In this document: positions 16,524-26,608 of the stretch, piece by piece | Numbering within the stretch: position 1 is the first letter of the stretch | Layout of the letters: every line of letters starts with the position of its first letter | Source: Serratia odorifera | Lineage (GTDB): Bacteria; Pseudomonadota; Gammaproteobacteria; Enterobacterales; Enterobacteriaceae | Length of the DNA stretch: 64,000 nucleotides | Assembly: GCF_900635445.1 (NCBI RefSeq) | Contig: NZ_LR134117.1 | Location: forward strand, 3,658,001 to 3,722,000 | Direction: 5' to 3' | Notes under the pieces: model-generated | Databases searched by the model: none | The model's input: only the letters and a program-made list of their open reading frames with translations | Told to the model about the DNA's origin: nothing | Program-made: the position numbers and the translations under genes

Positions 16524-17453
16524 ATGAAGCTGAAGAAACTGATCGTCTCGTCGCTGTTAGTGTGCATGTTGCCGGCCAGTGCGCTGGCCAAGGACATAAA
16601 AATCGGCGTTTCCATGGCTTACTTTGATGACAACTTCCTCACTATCCTCCGCCAGTCGATGCAGAACAAAATGAAACAGGACGGCAACGTCAGCGGCCAG
16701 TTCGAAGACGCCAAAGGGGATATCGCGCAACAGGTACAACAGGTTGAAAACTTCGTCAGCCAGGGCGTGGATGCCATCATCCTTAACCCGGTCGATACCC
16801 AGGGTGTCAAGCCGATGATCAAGCTGGCGGAAAACGCCAAGATCCCGCTGGTGTTTGTTAACCGTCGACCGGAAGTGACGTTGCCGGCCGGCATGGCTTA
16901 CGTCGGTTCCGATTCCAAGCTGGCTGGCAAACTGCAAATGGAAGAGCTGGCCAAGCTGATGAACGGCAAAGGCAACGTGATGATCCTGATGGGCGAGTTG
17001 TCCAGCGAGGCGACGCGTGACCGTACCCGTGGAGTGGAAGAGGTTGCAGCCAAATATCCGGACATCAAGATTATCGACAAACAAACCGCCAAGTTCTTCC
17101 GCAAGGAAGCGGTTGACGTCACCACCGACTGGATCCTGTCCGGCCAGCAAATCGATGCCATCGCCTCCAATAACGATGAAATGGCGATTGGCGCGATCCT
17201 GGCGCTGAAACAATCGAAGAAAAGCGGGGTGCTGGTGGCGGGCATTGACGGTACGCCGGACGCGCTGGAGTTCATCAAAAAGGGCGATTTGAGCGTCAGC
17301 GTGTTCCAGGATGCCAAGGGGCAAGGAGAAGGTGCGGTACAGACGGCGATTCAGTTGGTGAAGGGGGAAAAGGTCGACAGCAGCGTGCTGATCCCTTACC
17401 AGTTGATTACCAAGGATAACTATCAGCAGTTTGCCGATAAGAACAAAAAGTAA
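16524..17453 (+). CDS. Periplasmic sugar-binding protein (RbsB family), first copy
   Basis: A 309-residue solute-binding protein of the pentose/inositol cluster (type I periplasmic fold). The signal peptide ends about residue 22 (PASALA). Mature segments include KIGVSMAYFDDNFLTILRQS, VDAIILNPVDTQGVKPMIK and VAGIDGTPDALEFIKKGDL. The GVSMAYFDDNFL start resembles inositol/rhizopine-type binding proteins, but ligand assignment from this is weak. It is the first gene of a transporter operon (binding protein, ATPase, permease, second binding protein). Confidence 0.9.
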   Translation: MKLKKLIVSSLLVCMLPASALAKDIKIGVSMAYFDDNFLTILRQSMQNKMKQDGNVSGQFEDAKGDIAQQVQQVENFVSQGVDAIILNPVDTQGVKPMIKLAENAKIPLVFVNRRPEVTLPAGMAYVGSDSKLAGKLQMEELAKLMNGKGNVMILMGELSSEATRDRTRGVEEVAAKYPDIKIIDKQTAKFFRKEAVDVTTDWILSGQQIDAIASNNDEMAIGAILALKQSKKSGVLVAGIDGTPDALEFIKKGDLSVSVFQDAKGQGEGAVQTAIQLVKGEKVDSSVLIPYQLITKDNYQQFADKNKK

Positions 17454-17528
17454 ACACAGCGTCATCGCTCGCCTGACGTCGTGCATACGCCGGCGTCAGG
17501 CCGCAGGACGGCAGCGGAGGTTATCAGT

Positions 17529-19013
17529 ATGTATCCCTATGTTCTTGAGGCCGAAGGCATCAGCAAGCAGTTCCCCGGCGTCAAAGCGCTGGATAACGTG
17601 TCGATTAAAATCAGGCCGGGCAGCGTACACGCCTTGATGGGGGAAAACGGCGCCGGCAAGTCAACCCTGATGAAATGCCTGATAGGCATCTACCACCCGG
17701 ATCAGGGCTCGATAAAAATCAAAGGCCAGCCGGTGAGCTTCGGCGATACGCTCGAAGCGTTGCATGCCGGTATTTCGATGATACACCAGGAGTTGAATCT
17801 GGTACCGCATATGACGGTCGCGGAAAATATCTGGTTGGGGCGTGAACCGGCCCGGCTGGGGTTCGTTAATCACGATGAACTGAATAAACAAACCCAGGCC
17901 TTGTTAACGCGACTCAATATCAAATTGCAACCGGGCATGATGGTCGGGGAATTAAGTATCGCCAGCCAGCAAATGGTAGAAATTGCCAAGGCGGTGTCTT
18001 ACAACGCCGACGTGCTGATTATGGACGAACCCACATCGGCATTGACCGAAGGCGAGGTGGGCCACCTGTTCGCAATTATTCGTGAACTGCGTGACCAGGG
18101 TAAAGGTATTATTTATATCAGCCATAAAATGGATGAAATATTTTCCATTACCGATGAGGTGAGTATTTTCCGCGACGGCAAGTTTATCGCCAGCGACAAC
18201 ACCAGCAACCTGACCAAACAGTCGTTGATCACCATGATGGTCGGGCGTGAACTGACGCAGATGTTTCCCAAGTTCAATAACAATATCGGCGAGGAAGTGC
18301 TGCGCGTCGCCGGGTTGCGTCGCGAGGGCTGGTTTGATGACATTTCATTCAGCGTAAAACGCGGTGAAATTCTCGGGGTCGCCGGGCTGGTGGGCGCCGG
18401 ACGCAGTGAGGTGATGGAAAGCCTGTTCGGCATGCACCCGGCTGATGGCGGTGAAATCTATGTCGAAGGTCTGCCGGTGCGGGTCGACTCCCCCTCCAGA
18501 GCGATTGAGCATGGTCTGGCTTTTTTAACCGAAGATCGCAAGAAATCCGGTTTGTTCCTGGTGTTGTCGGTGGTGGAGAACATGAGCATTGTCAATCTCA
18601 CCAATTACATCGGCAAAAACGGTTTCGTCAGTCATGTGCAAATGGCCAAGGACTGTATGGAGCAAATCAAAAAGCTGAACATCAAAACGCCAACCATGGA
18701 TCAGATTATTAATAATCTTAGCGGCGGCAATCAGCAAAAAGTATTAATTGCCCGCTGGCTGCTGGCACAGCCAAAAATATTGATCCTCGATGAGCCAACG
18801 CGCGGCATAGATGTCGGTGCCAAGGCGGAGATCTACCGTTTGATTAGCGAACTGGCCAACCGTGGTGTGGCCATCATTTTAGTGTCCTCGGAATTACCGG
18901 AAATTCTCGGAATGAGCGACCGGGTAATGGTGATGCACGGTGGGCGCATCACCGGCATTCTGGATAAAGACGACGCCGATCAGGAAAAAATCATGGCGCT
19001 GGCCTCTGAATAA
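17529..19013 (+). CDS. Sugar ABC transporter ATP-binding protein (RbsA/MglA type)
   Basis: A 494-residue tandem ATPase. I start at the ATG at 17529 after a GGAGG ribosome site rather than at 17481. Domain 1 has Walker A GENGAGKST (residues 38-46) and Walker B VLIMDEPTSAL. Domain 2 has a degenerate Walker A (GLVGAGRSE), the signature LSGGNQQKV and ILILDEPTRGID. This asymmetry is normal for the sugar importers of this family. It sits between the first binding protein and the permease and powers uptake from the periplasm. Confidence 0.95.
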   Translation: MYPYVLEAEGISKQFPGVKALDNVSIKIRPGSVHALMGENGAGKSTLMKCLIGIYHPDQGSIKIKGQPVSFGDTLEALHAGISMIHQELNLVPHMTVAENIWLGREPARLGFVNHDELNKQTQALLTRLNIKLQPGMMVGELSIASQQMVEIAKAVSYNADVLIMDEPTSALTEGEVGHLFAIIRELRDQGKGIIYISHKMDEIFSITDEVSIFRDGKFIASDNTSNLTKQSLITMMVGRELTQMFPKFNNNIGEEVLRVAGLRREGWFDDISFSVKRGEILGVAGLVGAGRSEVMESLFGMHPADGGEIYVEGLPVRVDSPSRAIEHGLAFLTEDRKKSGLFLVLSVVENMSIVNLTNYIGKNGFVSHVQMAKDCMEQIKKLNIKTPTMDQIINNLSGGNQQKVLIARWLLAQPKILILDEPTRGIDVGAKAEIYRLISELANRGVAIILVSSELPEILGMSDRVMVMHGGRITGILDKDDADQEKIMALASE

Positions 19014-19029
19014 CGCAAAGGTGAACCCA

Positions 19030-20070
19030 ATGAGTAACGTAAAAATTGAAAAGACGCTCAGCGGCGAGCAGGCGCGCAAAGGCTCGCTGTTTTCCAGCCT
19101 GAGTGGCAAGATGCCCAAAGACGTGGGAATTTTCATCGTCATGCTGGGCATTGCATTGATCTTTGAACTGCTTGGCTGGTATATCCGCGATCAGTCGTTT
19201 CTGATGAACCCGAGCCGCCTGCTGCTGATCGTGTTGCAGGTGGCTATCATCGGCATTATCGCCGTTGGCGTCACTCAGGTAATTATTACTACCGGCATCG
19301 ATCTGTCTTCCGGTTCGCTGATCGCACTGAGCGCGGTGGTGGCCGCCAGCCTGGCGCAAACCGCCGACAGTATTTCGCCAATGTATCCCGGGCTGCTGGA
19401 CTTGCCGGCGGCGGTGCCGATCGGTGCCGGGATCGGCATTGGCATACTGTGCGGGTTTATCAACGGCTTCTTGATTACGCGCACCGGTATCCCGCCGTTT
19501 ATTGCCACCCTGGGCATGATGGTATCGGCACGCGGCCTGGCACAGTATTACACCAAAGGCAATCCGATCAGTTTCCTGTCGGATGATTTTACCGCCATCG
19601 GTCAGGGCGCGATGCCGGTGATTATCTTTCTGGTGATTGCGGCGGTGTTCCACATTGCGCTCAAGCACACCCGCTACGGTAAATATGTCTATGCCATTGG
19701 CGGCAACATGGTGTCGGCAAAAGTGTCCGGCATCAACGTCAATAAATACCTGGTGATCGTCTATACCATTGCCGGTGGCCTGGCGGGATTGGCGGGCGTG
19801 GTATTGGCGGCGCGTGTCAGCAGCGGCCAGTCGAGCATGGGGATGTCTTACGAACTGGACGCCATCGCCGCGGCGGTTATCGGTGGCAGCAGCCTGATGG
19901 GCGGCGTCGGCCGGATCACCGGCACGCTGATTGGCGCGGTGATCCTGGGGCTGATCAAGAGCGGTTTCACCTTTATCGGCGTCGACTCCTACATCCAGGA
20001 CATTATCAAGGGCATCATTATCGTTGCCGCAGTGGCGATCGATATGCGCCGTAATCGCAAGAAAAGCTGA
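19030..20070 (+). CDS. Sugar ABC transporter permease (RbsC family)
   Basis: A 346-residue inner-membrane permease with about nine to ten hydrophobic segments. The start MSNVKIEKTLSGEQ at 19030 is 16 bases after the ATPase stop; an ORF start further upstream overlaps the ATPase and is rejected. The family loop GIPPFIATLGMMVSARG and the AAAVIGGSSLMGGVGRITG segment that contacts the ATPase are clear. The end DSYIQDIIKGIIIVAAVAID resembles inositol-type permeases. It probably works with either of the two binding proteins flanking the cluster. Confidence 0.94.
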   Translation: MSNVKIEKTLSGEQARKGSLFSSLSGKMPKDVGIFIVMLGIALIFELLGWYIRDQSFLMNPSRLLLIVLQVAIIGIIAVGVTQVIITTGIDLSSGSLIALSAVVAASLAQTADSISPMYPGLLDLPAAVPIGAGIGIGILCGFINGFLITRTGIPPFIATLGMMVSARGLAQYYTKGNPISFLSDDFTAIGQGAMPVIIFLVIAAVFHIALKHTRYGKYVYAIGGNMVSAKVSGINVNKYLVIVYTIAGGLAGLAGVVLAARVSSGQSSMGMSYELDAIAAAVIGGSSLMGGVGRITGTLIGAVILGLIKSGFTFIGVDSYIQDIIKGIIIVAAVAIDMRRNRKKS

Positions 20071-20085
20071 TTTTGCCGTGAATTT

Positions 20086-20117
20086 CCGCCGATGCCGTCT
20101 GGCCGGCGGTTTTTTTT
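20086..20117 (+). terminator. Terminator between permease and second binding-protein gene
   Basis: A 6-bp GC stem (CCGCCG / CGGCGG) with a 12-nt loop is followed by eight T residues, 15 bases after the permease stop. It should reduce read-through into the second binding-protein gene, which starts only 17 bases later. Confidence 0.8.
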
Positions 20118-20134
20118 AGCGTGGGGAAACCATC

Positions 20135-21053
20135 ATGAAATCATTGCAAACCCTGTTGCTGGTTGCCGCATTGGGCTGTTCTACGCCGCTGCTGGCGGAA
20201 ACCATCGGCGTTTCGATGGCCTATTTTGACCAGAATTTCCTGACCATTATTCGCCATTCGATTGATAAAGAGGCCAAGGCGCGCGGCATCACCGTGCAAT
20301 TCGAAGACGCGCGCGGTGACGTCGGGCGTCAGACCGATCAGGTGCAGAACTTCATCAGCGCCGGCGTTGATGCGATTATCGTCGATCCGGTCAATTCTGC
20401 CAGCACCCCGGCGATCAGCAAAATGGTGACGCGTGCGGCAATACCCTTGGTGTATGTCAACCGTACTCCCGGTGACAGCCAGTTACCGCCCGGTGTGGTG
20501 TTTGTCGGCTCGGATGAAAAAGAGTCCGGCACCTTGCAGATGGAAGAACTGGCGCGATTGGCCAATTACCAGGGCAATGTGGCGGTGATGATCGGCAACC
20601 TGACGGATGCCGGCGCGCTACAACGCACTCGCGACGTCGAGCGGGTGGTGGCCAAGTATCCAAAGATGAAAATCGTGCAGAAACAGAGCGCCAACTATTC
20701 ACGCAGCGAAGGTATGGATCTGATGATGAACTGGCTAACCAACGGCGAGTCGATCGACATCGTGGCGGCCAATAATGATGAAATGGCCCATTGGCGCCAT
20801 TATGGCGCTGCAGCAGGCCGGTAAAAAGGACGCCAAGCTGTTGATTGGCGGCATCGATGCCACCCCGGACGGTCTGCAAGCCATGGCGTCCGGCAAAATG
20901 CAGGTGACGGTGTTCCAGGACGCCATCGGCCAGGGTAAGGCGGCGGTGGCGGTAGCGCAGCGTATGATCAAGGGCGAGAAACCGGAGCCTTATTACTGGA
21001 TCCCGTTTGAACTGGTGACCCCGGCCAATCGGCAGCAGTACGTGGTGAAGTAA
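20135..21053 (+). CDS. Second periplasmic sugar-binding protein (RbsB family), one frameshift
   Basis: A paralogue of the first binding protein. It has the signal peptide MKSLQTLLLVAALGCSTPLLA, then ETIGVSMAYFDQNFLTIIRH, VDAIIVDPVNSASTPAISK and GGIDATPDGLQAMASGKM. One extra C near 20788 splits NNDEMA from IGAIMALQQAGKKD; removing it gives 305 residues. It follows the permease behind a terminator, so its dose may be set separately. Two binding proteins for one transporter suggest two related ligands or affinities; that is an inference. Confidence 0.88.
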
Positions 21054-21145
21054 TGACGGCCGCGGATAAACGTTGACGATGAAAATGCCATTCGGCAGCG
21101 GCGAATGGCATTGCATGGCGGTGGCTTCGGCGATGCCGTTCGCCG

Positions 21146-22335
21146 TTACAGTGCCGACAGGTGCTGGCGCACGATTTCGCGGCCGATCTCCAGCGACGCG
21201 GTTGCCGCCGGGGAGGGGGCGTTGCACACATGCAGCGAACGACTGCCTTTGACAAAATGGAAGTCATCCACCAACTTGCCGTCGACGGTCAGCGCCTGGG
21301 CGCGTACGCCGGCCGGCCCGGGGCGCAGGTCACTTGCCTGCAACGCCGGGATCAGGCGCTGCGCGTTTTCGGTAAACAGCCGGCGCGACAGCGAGCGGCG
21401 GATCTCCGCCACCCCCTCGCCGAGATAATTGCCGGCAATCTTCCAAAAGCCGCGGTAGCTCAACACCTCAGCCAGGTCTTTCAGATTGATGTCACGTTTG
21501 CGATAACCTTCGCGTTTGAACGCCAGTACCGCATTGGGCCAACATCACGTTTGCCGTTATACATGCGGGTAAAGTGCACTCCGAGGAACGGAAAGTCCGG
21601 GTTGGGCACCGGATACACCAGATGGTTGACCAGGTGGTTTTTGTCGCTGTTCAACACGTAATATTCGCCGCGAAACGGCACGATTTTCATACCGGTGTGG
21701 TAGCCCGCCAGTTTGGCGATGCGGTCGCTGAACAAACCGGCGCAGTTTACCAGCCATTTCCCTTGGTAGCTGGCGTTCGGTGTGCGCACCTCGACCCTGT
21801 CGCTGTATTCCTCGATGGCCTCGACCCGCTGGCGGTAGACGATCTCTGCGCCGCGCTGCTGAATGATTTCCGCCAGTTTGGCGGCCACCTGTGCATAGTT
21901 GACGATGCCAGCGTCCGGCACCAGCAGCGCTTCCAAGCCGTTAACGTATGGCTCGCGCTGCTTGAGTTCCGCCTGACTCAGGCGTGATACCGCCAGGCCG
22001 TTTTCCAGTCCGCGCCGATAAATGTTTTCCAGTGCATCCAGTTCGTTCAACTGGGTGGCGACAATCACTTTGCCACACTGGTCGTGATACAGGTCGTGTT
22101 GGCGACAGAAGTCGAACAGGGTTTTATTGCCCTGTTTAGCCAACCGAGCCTTCAGGCTGCCTGGGGTATAGTAAATACCGGAGTGCACTACATTACTGTT
22201 GTGGCCGCTTTGATGCGCTGCCGGGCCGGCTTCTTTGTCAATAATCAGAATGCGCCGCTGCGGGTTGCTTTCCTGCAGCGCATTGGCCACGCCGAGCCCA
22301 ACCAGACCGGCGCCAATCACGATAACGTCATACAT
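21146..22335 (-). CDS. lhgO: L-2-hydroxyglutarate oxidase/dehydrogenase (LhgO), one frameshift
   Basis: An FAD-dependent enzyme of the DAO family that oxidises L-2-hydroxyglutarate to 2-oxoglutarate. The FAD-binding motif VIGAGLVGLGVA is at the N terminus, followed by HQSGHNSNVVHSGIYYTPGS, a family signature. One base missing near 21540 separates GKRDVGP from NAVLAFKREGYRKRD. With it restored the protein is 396 residues and ends VCNAPSPAATASLEIGREIV. The gene starts 3 bases after the GntR-regulator stop and is the last gene of the TAXI-TRAP-GntR-lhgO unit. In E. coli lhgO lies in the glutarate operon with csiD and gab genes, absent here. Confidence 0.9.
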
Positions 22336-22338
22336 GAT

Positions 22339-23055
22339 TTATTCCATATTCTCATTTTCAAGTCGGCGCAGTTTGCCGCGTACGTTGCTCAGGTGACGTT
22401 GCATGCAGCGAATGGCCGCAGCCGGATCGCCGGCCTTGATCGCCAACAACACCTGGTGATGCTCCTCGATGACCCGTTGCCGTTCCGCCAGGCGACCACG
22501 GTTTTTGCTGAGTGAATAAACCAGCACGCCCAGATACAGTTCATGCATGTTGTCGAGTATCTGCACGAAAAACGGATTATGTGACGCCTGCATGATGGCG
22601 CGGTGAAACAGATAGTCCTGCTGGTAACCGATCTGCTCTTCGTGCAGCGTGGCGTCACGAAACGCGGTAAATGCCTGTTCGATGGCCTGCAATTCCTCTG
22701 CGCTGCGACGCTCGGCGGCCATGCCGGCCGCCTGTTGCTCGATGACTTCCCGCATTTCCAGCAGCGCTTCGACTTCGTCGCGGTTGGCTATCTCCATCAT
22801 TAACGGTTCGTACTTGCTCAGCAGCGAATGCTGCTCAACCCGATGCCCACCGCCCTGGCGTGAGGAGATAATGCCGCTGACTTCCAGCACGCCGAGGGCT
22901 TCGCGTACCGGCACCCGACTGACGCCAAAGGCGTCGGCCAGGATATTTTCCGAGGGCAATTTTTCGCCCACCGGAAAAGTACCGTCACTAATACCGGCTT
23001 TTAACTGAGCCAAAACCTGATGCGATGCTTTCTGGCGGGTAACCTTGTGAATCAT
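22339..23055 (-). CDS. GntR-family (FadR subfamily) transcriptional regulator
   Basis: A 238-residue regulator. The N-terminal winged helix (KLPSENILADAFGVSRVPVR, then EALGVLEVSGIISSRQGGG) is joined to an all-helical FCD effector domain. Likely metal-ligand residues are in the FRDATLHEEQIGYQQDYLFH region, in MQASHNPFF and in IEEHHQVLLAI. FCD regulators typically bind small carboxylates. Its ATG overlaps the TRAP permease stop (ATGA), and lhgO follows directly, so it most likely controls this operon in response to a dicarboxylate such as a hydroxyglutarate. Confidence 0.92.
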   Translation of the reverse strand: MIHKVTRQKASHQVLAQLKAGISDGTFPVGEKLPSENILADAFGVSRVPVREALGVLEVSGIISSRQGGGHRVEQHSLLSKYEPLMMEIANRDEVEALLEMREVIEQQAAGMAAERRSAEELQAIEQAFTAFRDATLHEEQIGYQQDYLFHRAIMQASHNPFFVQILDNMHELYLGVLVYSLSKNRGRLAERQRVIEEHHQVLLAIKAGDPAAAIRCMQRHLSNVRGKLRRLENENME

Positions 23056-25021
23056 TCATTGCTCTCCGGTAAATTGGCGGCCAGCGGGGCACGTTGTTTA
23101 TAACGCAGCAGGTGCATCACGCCAGCGCTGACGATCAGTGCTGCACCGGCCAGGTCGGTCAACAGGCCGGGCTTGATCAGCATGATGGCGGCAATGATAA
23201 ACAGCAGCCGTTCCAGCCAATGGGTTTTCATCAGCCAGAAGTTGGCGCTGGCAATTGACAGCGCATAAATGCCAACCAGCGCGGTGACGATCATGTGAAT
23301 GATGGAAAAGACGCCCACATCCTCGCCCTGCATCAGCAGCGCCGGGTTGTAAACCAGAATGAACGGAAATGATAAAGCCCGGCAGCGCCAGCCGCACCGC
23401 ATCCCACGAGGTTTGCATCGGATCGGCGCGGGCGATGCTGGCTGCGGTATAGCTTGCCAGCGCCACCGGCGGGTAATGTTCGACAGCGCGCCAAACCAGA
23501 ACACGAAGAAGTGTGCCGCCAGCGGCATCACTCCGGCCTTGATCAGGATCGGCGACACGGTAACCGCCACCACGATATACAGCGCGGTTGAGGGTAGCCC
23601 CATGCTCAGCACGATGCATACCAGCATGACCACCAGCAGTATCATCCACAAGGTGTTATTGGTCATTGAAACGATATTGAACGCCAGCGTAGAACCGATA
23701 CCGGTCATGGTCACCACGCAGATGATAACGCCAATGGCGGCGCAGGCGATGGTCACCTGAATCGAACCGCGTGCCGCTTCGTTCAGCGCTTCGGCGATTT
23801 TCTTCGGCGTCATGCGCACCGTGCTGTCCGGCGTGATCCAACTGGCGACAATAATGGAAACAATGCCCAGGAAGCCGGCATAAATCGGCGTTTTACCCAT
23901 CAGCAGGGTGCCGATGACGATCACCAGCGGCAGCAGCAACAATCCGCGCGCCTTCAGCACCGCTTTGACCTGCGGAATATGCTCTTTGCTGAGACCTTTC
24001 AGGCCCTGTTTTTTCGCTTCCAGATCGATGGCCATGATCAGCGCCGCGTAGTACAGCAACGCCGGCACGATGGCTGCAATCACGATGGTGGTATAAGAGA
24101 TGCCAAGGAAACCGCCATGATGAACGCGGCTGCGCCCATAATCGGCGGGCATGATCATGCCACCGGTCGACGCGGTGGCTTCAACCGCGCCGGCGAAACG
24201 CGGTGACAGACCGATGCTTTTCATCAGGGGGATGGTGAAAGTGCCGGTAGTGGCGACGTTGGCCACTGCGCTACCGCTCAGCGAACCGGTCAGCGCCGAT
24301 GAGATCACCGCCACCCTGCGCCGGGCCGCCGCGGCGACGTCCGGCCCATCGCCAGTGCCAGATCGTTAAACAGCTGGGTGGCGCCGCTGACGCTGAGAAA
24401 TGCGCCGAACAGGATAAATACCACGATGGCGGTTGAGGCGGTGGACAGGGTAATGCCGAATATTCCTTCGCTGGTCATAAACAGCCGGTACAGCAAACGT
24501 TCCACCGAAAAACCGCCGTGGCCGAATATGCCCATGAAATATTGCCCGAACAGCGCATAGACGATGGCAAAGGTCGCCAGACCGGGGATGAAATAGCCGG
24601 TCGTCCGCCGCGCGGCTTCGAATAAGACCGCAATGCCCAGTGCCGCCATCAGGTAATCGGTGGTATTGGGTATGCTTTTGCGCACGACGTGCAGGTCGAA
24701 ATAGTTAAAGTAGAAATAGCCGTAACTCACCAACGTTAGCGTGATGAACAGATAATCCCAGCGGTTGAACGCGCTGGTGGCGTGATTTTTGGAGAACGGG
24801 AACAGGATGAAGCCAAGGATCAGGATCCCACTCAGAAAGGTGGTGTTACGATAGAATTCCTGGGTATTGGCCAACGCGTTGGAATAAATGGCATACAGCG
24901 AAATGGCTATCGCCAGCAGCGTAGCCAGTCGCAGGGCGATACCAGCCAGCGGTCGGCTGCCTGCGCCGGCTTCTTTATCCAGATCGACCACCGGTGGGGG
25001 TGTCAGTTTTTCAGCGTTCAT
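23052..25021 (-). CDS. Fused TRAP transporter permease (4TM-12TM), several indels
   Basis: A TRAP permease in which the small and large membrane subunits are fused, as in transporters that use TAXI-type receptors. The N-terminal part (MNAEKLTPPPVVDLDKEAGA to FGAFLSVSGATQLFNDLALA) and the DctM-like part (SSALTGSLSGSAVANVATTG, ASTGGMIMP, VLSMGLPSTALYIVVAV) are intact. Frame changes lie near 24325, around 24115-24130 (restoring MAEFLGISYT-like sequence) and around 23375-23465 (restoring NITPPVALASYTAASIARAD). The corrected length is about 656 residues. It overlaps both neighbours by ATGA. Confidence 0.85.
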
Positions 25022-26070
25022 AACGCCTCCGAATTTTTAGACGCATCGCCTGCGGTTGCCGCTTCAGGCGGCACCAGATAATCAGGTATGTTGACGCCGA
25101 CTTCGCGGAAATAGCGATAGGCGCCCAGATGCAGCGGCACGGAAACGCCTTTTAGCGCATTTTCCAGCGAGATGTATTTGGCAGAACTGTGCACCTGATG
25201 CACTTCAGGCAGGTTTTCGAACATGGTTTTGGTCAGGTCATAAACGATCTTTTCATCAATCTGCCGGATAGAAACCAGAATGTTCGGCTGGGCGATGGTG
25301 GCAACCGCCTTGTTTTGCCGCGGATAGGTGTCCGGCTTTATTTCAAAGCGGAACCAGGCATTGGCAATGGCGTTGATACTGGCCAACTGCTGGTCGGTGA
25401 CGTCCAGAATGCGCGACGGAACGCCGCTGGCGTACATGTCGGTGACCGCGGCGGCCGGTACGCCGGCAGGCAATGCACCGCCGTCGAGTCGGCCATCACG
25501 CATCGCCGAAACGGTATCGCCATAGCCGAGGTATTCAGGCGAAATGGATTTTTTGCTCAGCTTGATGCCTTGCAGGATCACCACCGTGGACTGCTCGGTG
25601 CCGCTGGCCTGTGGGCCCACCGAAAAACGGCTGCCGGCAATGTCGTTTAGGGTGCCGTCTTTCACCTTGCTTTCCAGCATCACGAAGTGTTCCACGTTGG
25701 GCCACAGCATCGAAATGGAACGCAGATCTTTGTAGGCTCGCTGGTCAAAATTACGCACGCCTTCATAGGCTTCGGTGGCAATCAGGCTTTGCAGAATCGC
25801 CAACTGCGCCTCATCTTTCTGCAACAAATCGATGTTTTCGATTGAGCCGGCCGAGGACTGTCCGGTGACCTGGATACCGTCCTGCTTCAGCCGGTTGCTC
25901 CAGACGTTAGCCAGTCCGACGCCCATTGGGTAGTAGGTGCCGCCGGTAGAGGCGGTAGCCACTGACAAAAAGGTCTTGTCGGCATTCTCCGCCTTGCCGG
26001 CGATAGCCAGCGCCACTACGGCGATGGCCGCAGTGATACCTGCTAACAATTTGATTTTTCTATTTTTCAT
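25018..26070 (-). CDS. TAXI-family TRAP transporter solute receptor
   Basis: A 350-residue periplasmic receptor. I start at MKNRKIKLLAGITAAIAVVA (26070), which gives a normal signal peptide; the longer ORF start at 26181 adds a non-signal extension. TAXI hallmarks are visible: SVATASTGGTYYPMGVGLAN and later RFSVGPQASGTEQSTVVIL and GALPAGVPAAAVTDM. It hands its ligand to the fused TRAP permease, with which it overlaps by ATGA. The ligand may be a C5 dicarboxylate, given lhgO in the operon. Confidence 0.9.
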   Translation of the reverse strand: MKNRKIKLLAGITAAIAVVALAIAGKAENADKTFLSVATASTGGTYYPMGVGLANVWSNRLKQDGIQVTGQSSAGSIENIDLLQKDEAQLAILQSLIATEAYEGVRNFDQRAYKDLRSISMLWPNVEHFVMLESKVKDGTLNDIAGSRFSVGPQASGTEQSTVVILQGIKLSKKSISPEYLGYGDTVSAMRDGRLDGGALPAGVPAAAVTDMYASGVPSRILDVTDQQLASINAIANAWFRFEIKPDTYPRQNKAVATIAQPNILVSIRQIDEKIVYDLTKTMFENLPEVHQVHSSAKYISLENALKGVSVPLHLGAYRYFREVGVNIPDYLVPPEAATAGDASKNSEAL

Positions 26071-26284
26071 AGTAAGTACCAGAGGTTGAAACAAATGGAT
26101 AACATTTGCTGCAACTTGTATACAACATGGCAGATTCTTTGGCCTACTGGCGGCAACGGGATTTGTGATCGGGTTGGGCAAAAAATGGTCGAAAATTGTT
26201 GTGGAATGTGACGAAGGTTAAAACAAATGCATCAGCCGCGGCGTTGCTGCCGCGGAGAAAATAGCGGAGGGCGCCGAGGTCAAA

Positions 26285-26608
26285 CTAAGGTAGAAAGTCT
26301 TCGCGCTGTGGGGTGAAAGTATCCAGCAGGGTACCGGGTTCCAGGCAGACGCAACCGTGTACCACGTCGGGTTTTTTATACAGGGTGTCGCCTGCCGCTA
26401 CCTGATGGGTTTGGTCACCGATGGTGAATTCAAAACGGCCGGACAGCACATAGGTGAGCTGTTCGTGCGGGTGGCTATGCAGTGGTCCGATCGCCCCGGC
26501 GCTGAAGTTGACCTCAACCGCCATCATGGTGCCGCCGTGGGCCAGAATGCGCCGTGACACGCCGCCGCCGAGATCCTCCAGCCGGGTATCTTGTTTGAAC
26601 GTGAACAT
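26285..26608 (-). CDS. Single-domain cupin protein (KdgF-like)
   Basis: A 107-residue cupin. The metal-binding His cluster is in GAIGPLHSHPHEQLTYVLSG (cupin motif 1, with Glu after HSHPH). Motif 2 is in GDTLYKKPDVVHGCVCLEPG. The opening FKQDTRLEDLGGGVSRRILA resembles KdgF, which linearises unsaturated uronates. No pectin genes are nearby, so a different small substrate is possible. It is 214 bp upstream of the TAXI receptor gene and on the same strand, so it may belong to the same unit. Confidence 0.8.
   Translation of the reverse strand: MFTFKQDTRLEDLGGGVSRRILAHGGTMMAVEVNFSAGAIGPLHSHPHEQLTYVLSGRFEFTIGDQTHQVAAGDTLYKKPDVVHGCVCLEPGTLLDTFTPQREDFLP

Noticed and set aside
16557..17486. 309-codon minus-strand ORF opposite the first sugar-binding protein
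   Set aside because: It is a shadow of a well-defined gene, without ribosome site or family likeness.
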